A stretch of DNA of 64,000 nucleotides. Source: Clostridiales bacterium. GTDB lineage: Bacteria > Bacillota > Clostridia > Lachnospirales > Lachnospiraceae. The first letter of the stretch is position 1. Each line of letters begins with the position of its first letter. Under the pieces are notes generated by a model that did not search any database, was not told where the DNA came from, and worked only from the letters and a program-made list of their open reading frames with translations. Both the position numbers and the translations under genes were made by a program. Location of the stretch: assembly GCA_003343625.1 (NCBI GenBank), contig QAKV01000028.1, positions 1-64,000 on the forward strand, written 5' to 3'. Shown one piece after another: positions 63,043 through 64,000 of the stretch.

Positions 63043-64000
63043 ATGGAAGAAAGAGAACTGGCCATCCACGTGGAGGGGCTGAGCAAAGTATATAAACTGT
63101 ACAACCGCAACCGGGATCGCCTGCTGGAATCGCTGGGCCTCGTGAGAAAGCCCCGTTCCACCAGGCATTACGCCCTGCGGGATGTGAGCCTGGATATTTA
63201 CAAGGGCGAGACGGTGGGAATCATCGGAACCAACGGTTCCGGAAAATCCACCATTTTGAAAATCATCACCGGCGTGTTGCACGAAACCGAAGGGACGGTG
63301 CAGGTCAATGGCCGCATCTCGGCACTGCTGGAGCTGGGCGCCGGCTTCAATATGGAATACAACGGCATCGAAAATATCTACTTAAACGGCACGATGATCG
63401 GCTTTTCGGAGAAAGAAATCGACGAAAAGCTTCAGGACATTCTGGATTTCGCGGACATCGGGGACTACGTGTATCAGCCGGTGAAAACCTATTCCAGCGG
63501 TATGTTCGTTCGGCTGGCCTTTGCGGTGGCCATCAATATCGATCCGGAGATCCTCATCGTGGACGAAGCCCTTTCCGTGGGAGATGTATTTTTCCAGGCC
63601 AAATGCTATCGGAAATTCGAAGAATTCAAGAAAAAAGGCAAAACCATTCTGTTCGTCAGTCATGACTTGAGCGCGATCAGCAAATACTGTGACAGAGCGG
63701 TGCTCTTAAATCAGGGCGTGAAGCTGGGAGAAGGAAGCCCAAAGGAGATGATCGATGCCTACAAGCAGGTGCTGGTGGGACAGTATGAGACGCCTAAGGC
63801 GACGGAGAACGTGCCGGATCTGACGGCGGATCCTCAGGTGCGGGACGCGTTGGAACGGCAGCAGCAGGAGCAGAAGGGGGAGCATCCCCAGGCGGGAGTG
63901 AATCCGGAAACCCTGGAGTATGGGACGAAGGAAGCGGAAATCTGCGAATATTTCCTCACGGATCAAAACGGGGTTCGCACCACGGCCATTCTGAAGGGAG
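63043..64000 (+). CDS. wzt: ABC polysaccharide exporter ATPase (Wzt-like), cut by window end
   Basis: At least 319 residues, open at the window edge. Walker A G-T-N-G-S-G-K-S (62-69), signature Y-S-S-G-M-F-V-R-L and Walker B L-I-V-D-E-A-L-S-V-G-D are those of the Wzt/TagH/KpsT group. After about residue 250 a linker begins a C-terminal region (A-E-I-C-E-Y-F-L-T), as in Wzt proteins with a carbohydrate-binding end domain. AGAGGA precedes the ATG, 23 bases after wzm. Confidence 0.93.
   Translation, partial: MEERELAIHVEGLSKVYKLYNRNRDRLLESLGLVRKPRSTRHYALRDVSLDIYKGETVGIIGTNGSGKSTILKIITGVLHETEGTVQVNGRISALLELGAGFNMEYNGIENIYLNGTMIGFSEKEIDEKLQDILDFADIGDYVYQPVKTYSSGMFVRLAFAVAINIDPEILIVDEALSVGDVFFQAKCYRKFEEFKKKGKTILFVSHDLSAISKYCDRAVLLNQGVKLGEGSPKEMIDAYKQVLVGQYETPKATENVPDLTADPQVRDALERQQQEQKGEHPQAGVNPETLEYGTKEAEICEYFLTDQNGVRTTAILKG

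Noticed and set aside
1-64000. CRISPR array, tRNA and rRNA genes
   Set aside because: No regularly spaced direct repeats and no cloverleaf or rRNA-like conserved segments were noticed on either strand.

Overview
The window reads like part of a low-to-mid GC Gram-positive genome, most likely a Clostridia / Lachnospiraceae-type gut bacterium. The reasons are strong AGGAGG-type ribosome sites, tightly packed ATGA-overlapping genes, GTG/TTG starts, a GH25 lysozyme-like protein, CotH, GtrA and SMR proteins, and several uncharacterised membrane families (DUF2142, DUF6020, DUF6056, DUF6077) that I associate with Firmicutes. Genus cannot be fixed from sequence alone. I saw no tRNA, rRNA or CRISPR array.

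Layout. (1) 1-6.8 kb: an intact IS3-family element (2-1472) lies inside the C-terminal part of a type III restriction (Res) gene. Convergent to it is an operon on the minus strand: a CotH-like kinase, a membrane acyltransferase and a type III Mod DNA methyltransferase. (2) 7-43.9 kb: a long plus-strand run of surface-glycan genes. It holds a tandem pair of sugar nucleotidyltransferases (one with a degenerate active site), a GT26-GT4 fusion, several GT4/GT2 enzymes, a Wzy-like membrane protein, a radical SAM/SPASM protein, a GT-D (DUF1792) enzyme, a PglK/MsbA-like ABC flippase, a GT11 fucosyltransferase, UDP-glucose dehydrogenase plus a UDP-glucuronate epimerase, a GtrB/deacetylase/GtrA module, and many large multi-spanning proteins of GT-C type. 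(3) 43.9-46.1 kb: a minus-strand block with an ArnT-like glycosyltransferase and an XRE regulator followed by a 63-residue protein. (4) 46.2-54.5 kb: FkbH-like protein, MBOAT acyltransferase and an SGNH partner, then DUF6077 and DUF6020 membrane proteins. (5) 54.6-57 kb: a membrane-anchored SGNH-like protein, an SMR-like pair and a zinc-ribbon protein. (6) 57-64 kb: a membrane-anchored GH25 protein, then rfbB, rfbA, rfbC and the Wzm/Wzt O-polysaccharide ABC exporter, the last cut by the window end.

How the parts fit. Nucleotide-sugar enzymes would supply dTDP-rhamnose (rfbBAC; rfbD is not in the window) and UDP-glucuronate/UDP-galacturonate. The GT26 domain points to a polyprenyl-PP-GlcNAc acceptor, GT4/GT2/GT11 enzymes would extend it in the cytoplasm, and two export routes are visible (PglK-like, and Wzm/Wzt). 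About eleven GT-C-like integral membrane proteins, GtrA/GtrB and an SMR pair suggest much further decoration outside the membrane from polyprenyl-phosphate sugars. MBOAT/SGNH and acyltransferase-3 proteins suggest O-acylation.

The most unusual signals are: a palindromic repeat present twice, each copy ending exactly at the start codon of the next gene and supplying its ribosome-binding site; the nucleotidyltransferase / degenerate paralogue pair; the FkbH-MBOAT-SGNH module without a visible carrier protein; and the methyltransferase translationally coupled to a membrane acyltransferase. Product calls rest on motifs recognised by eye, with no database search.
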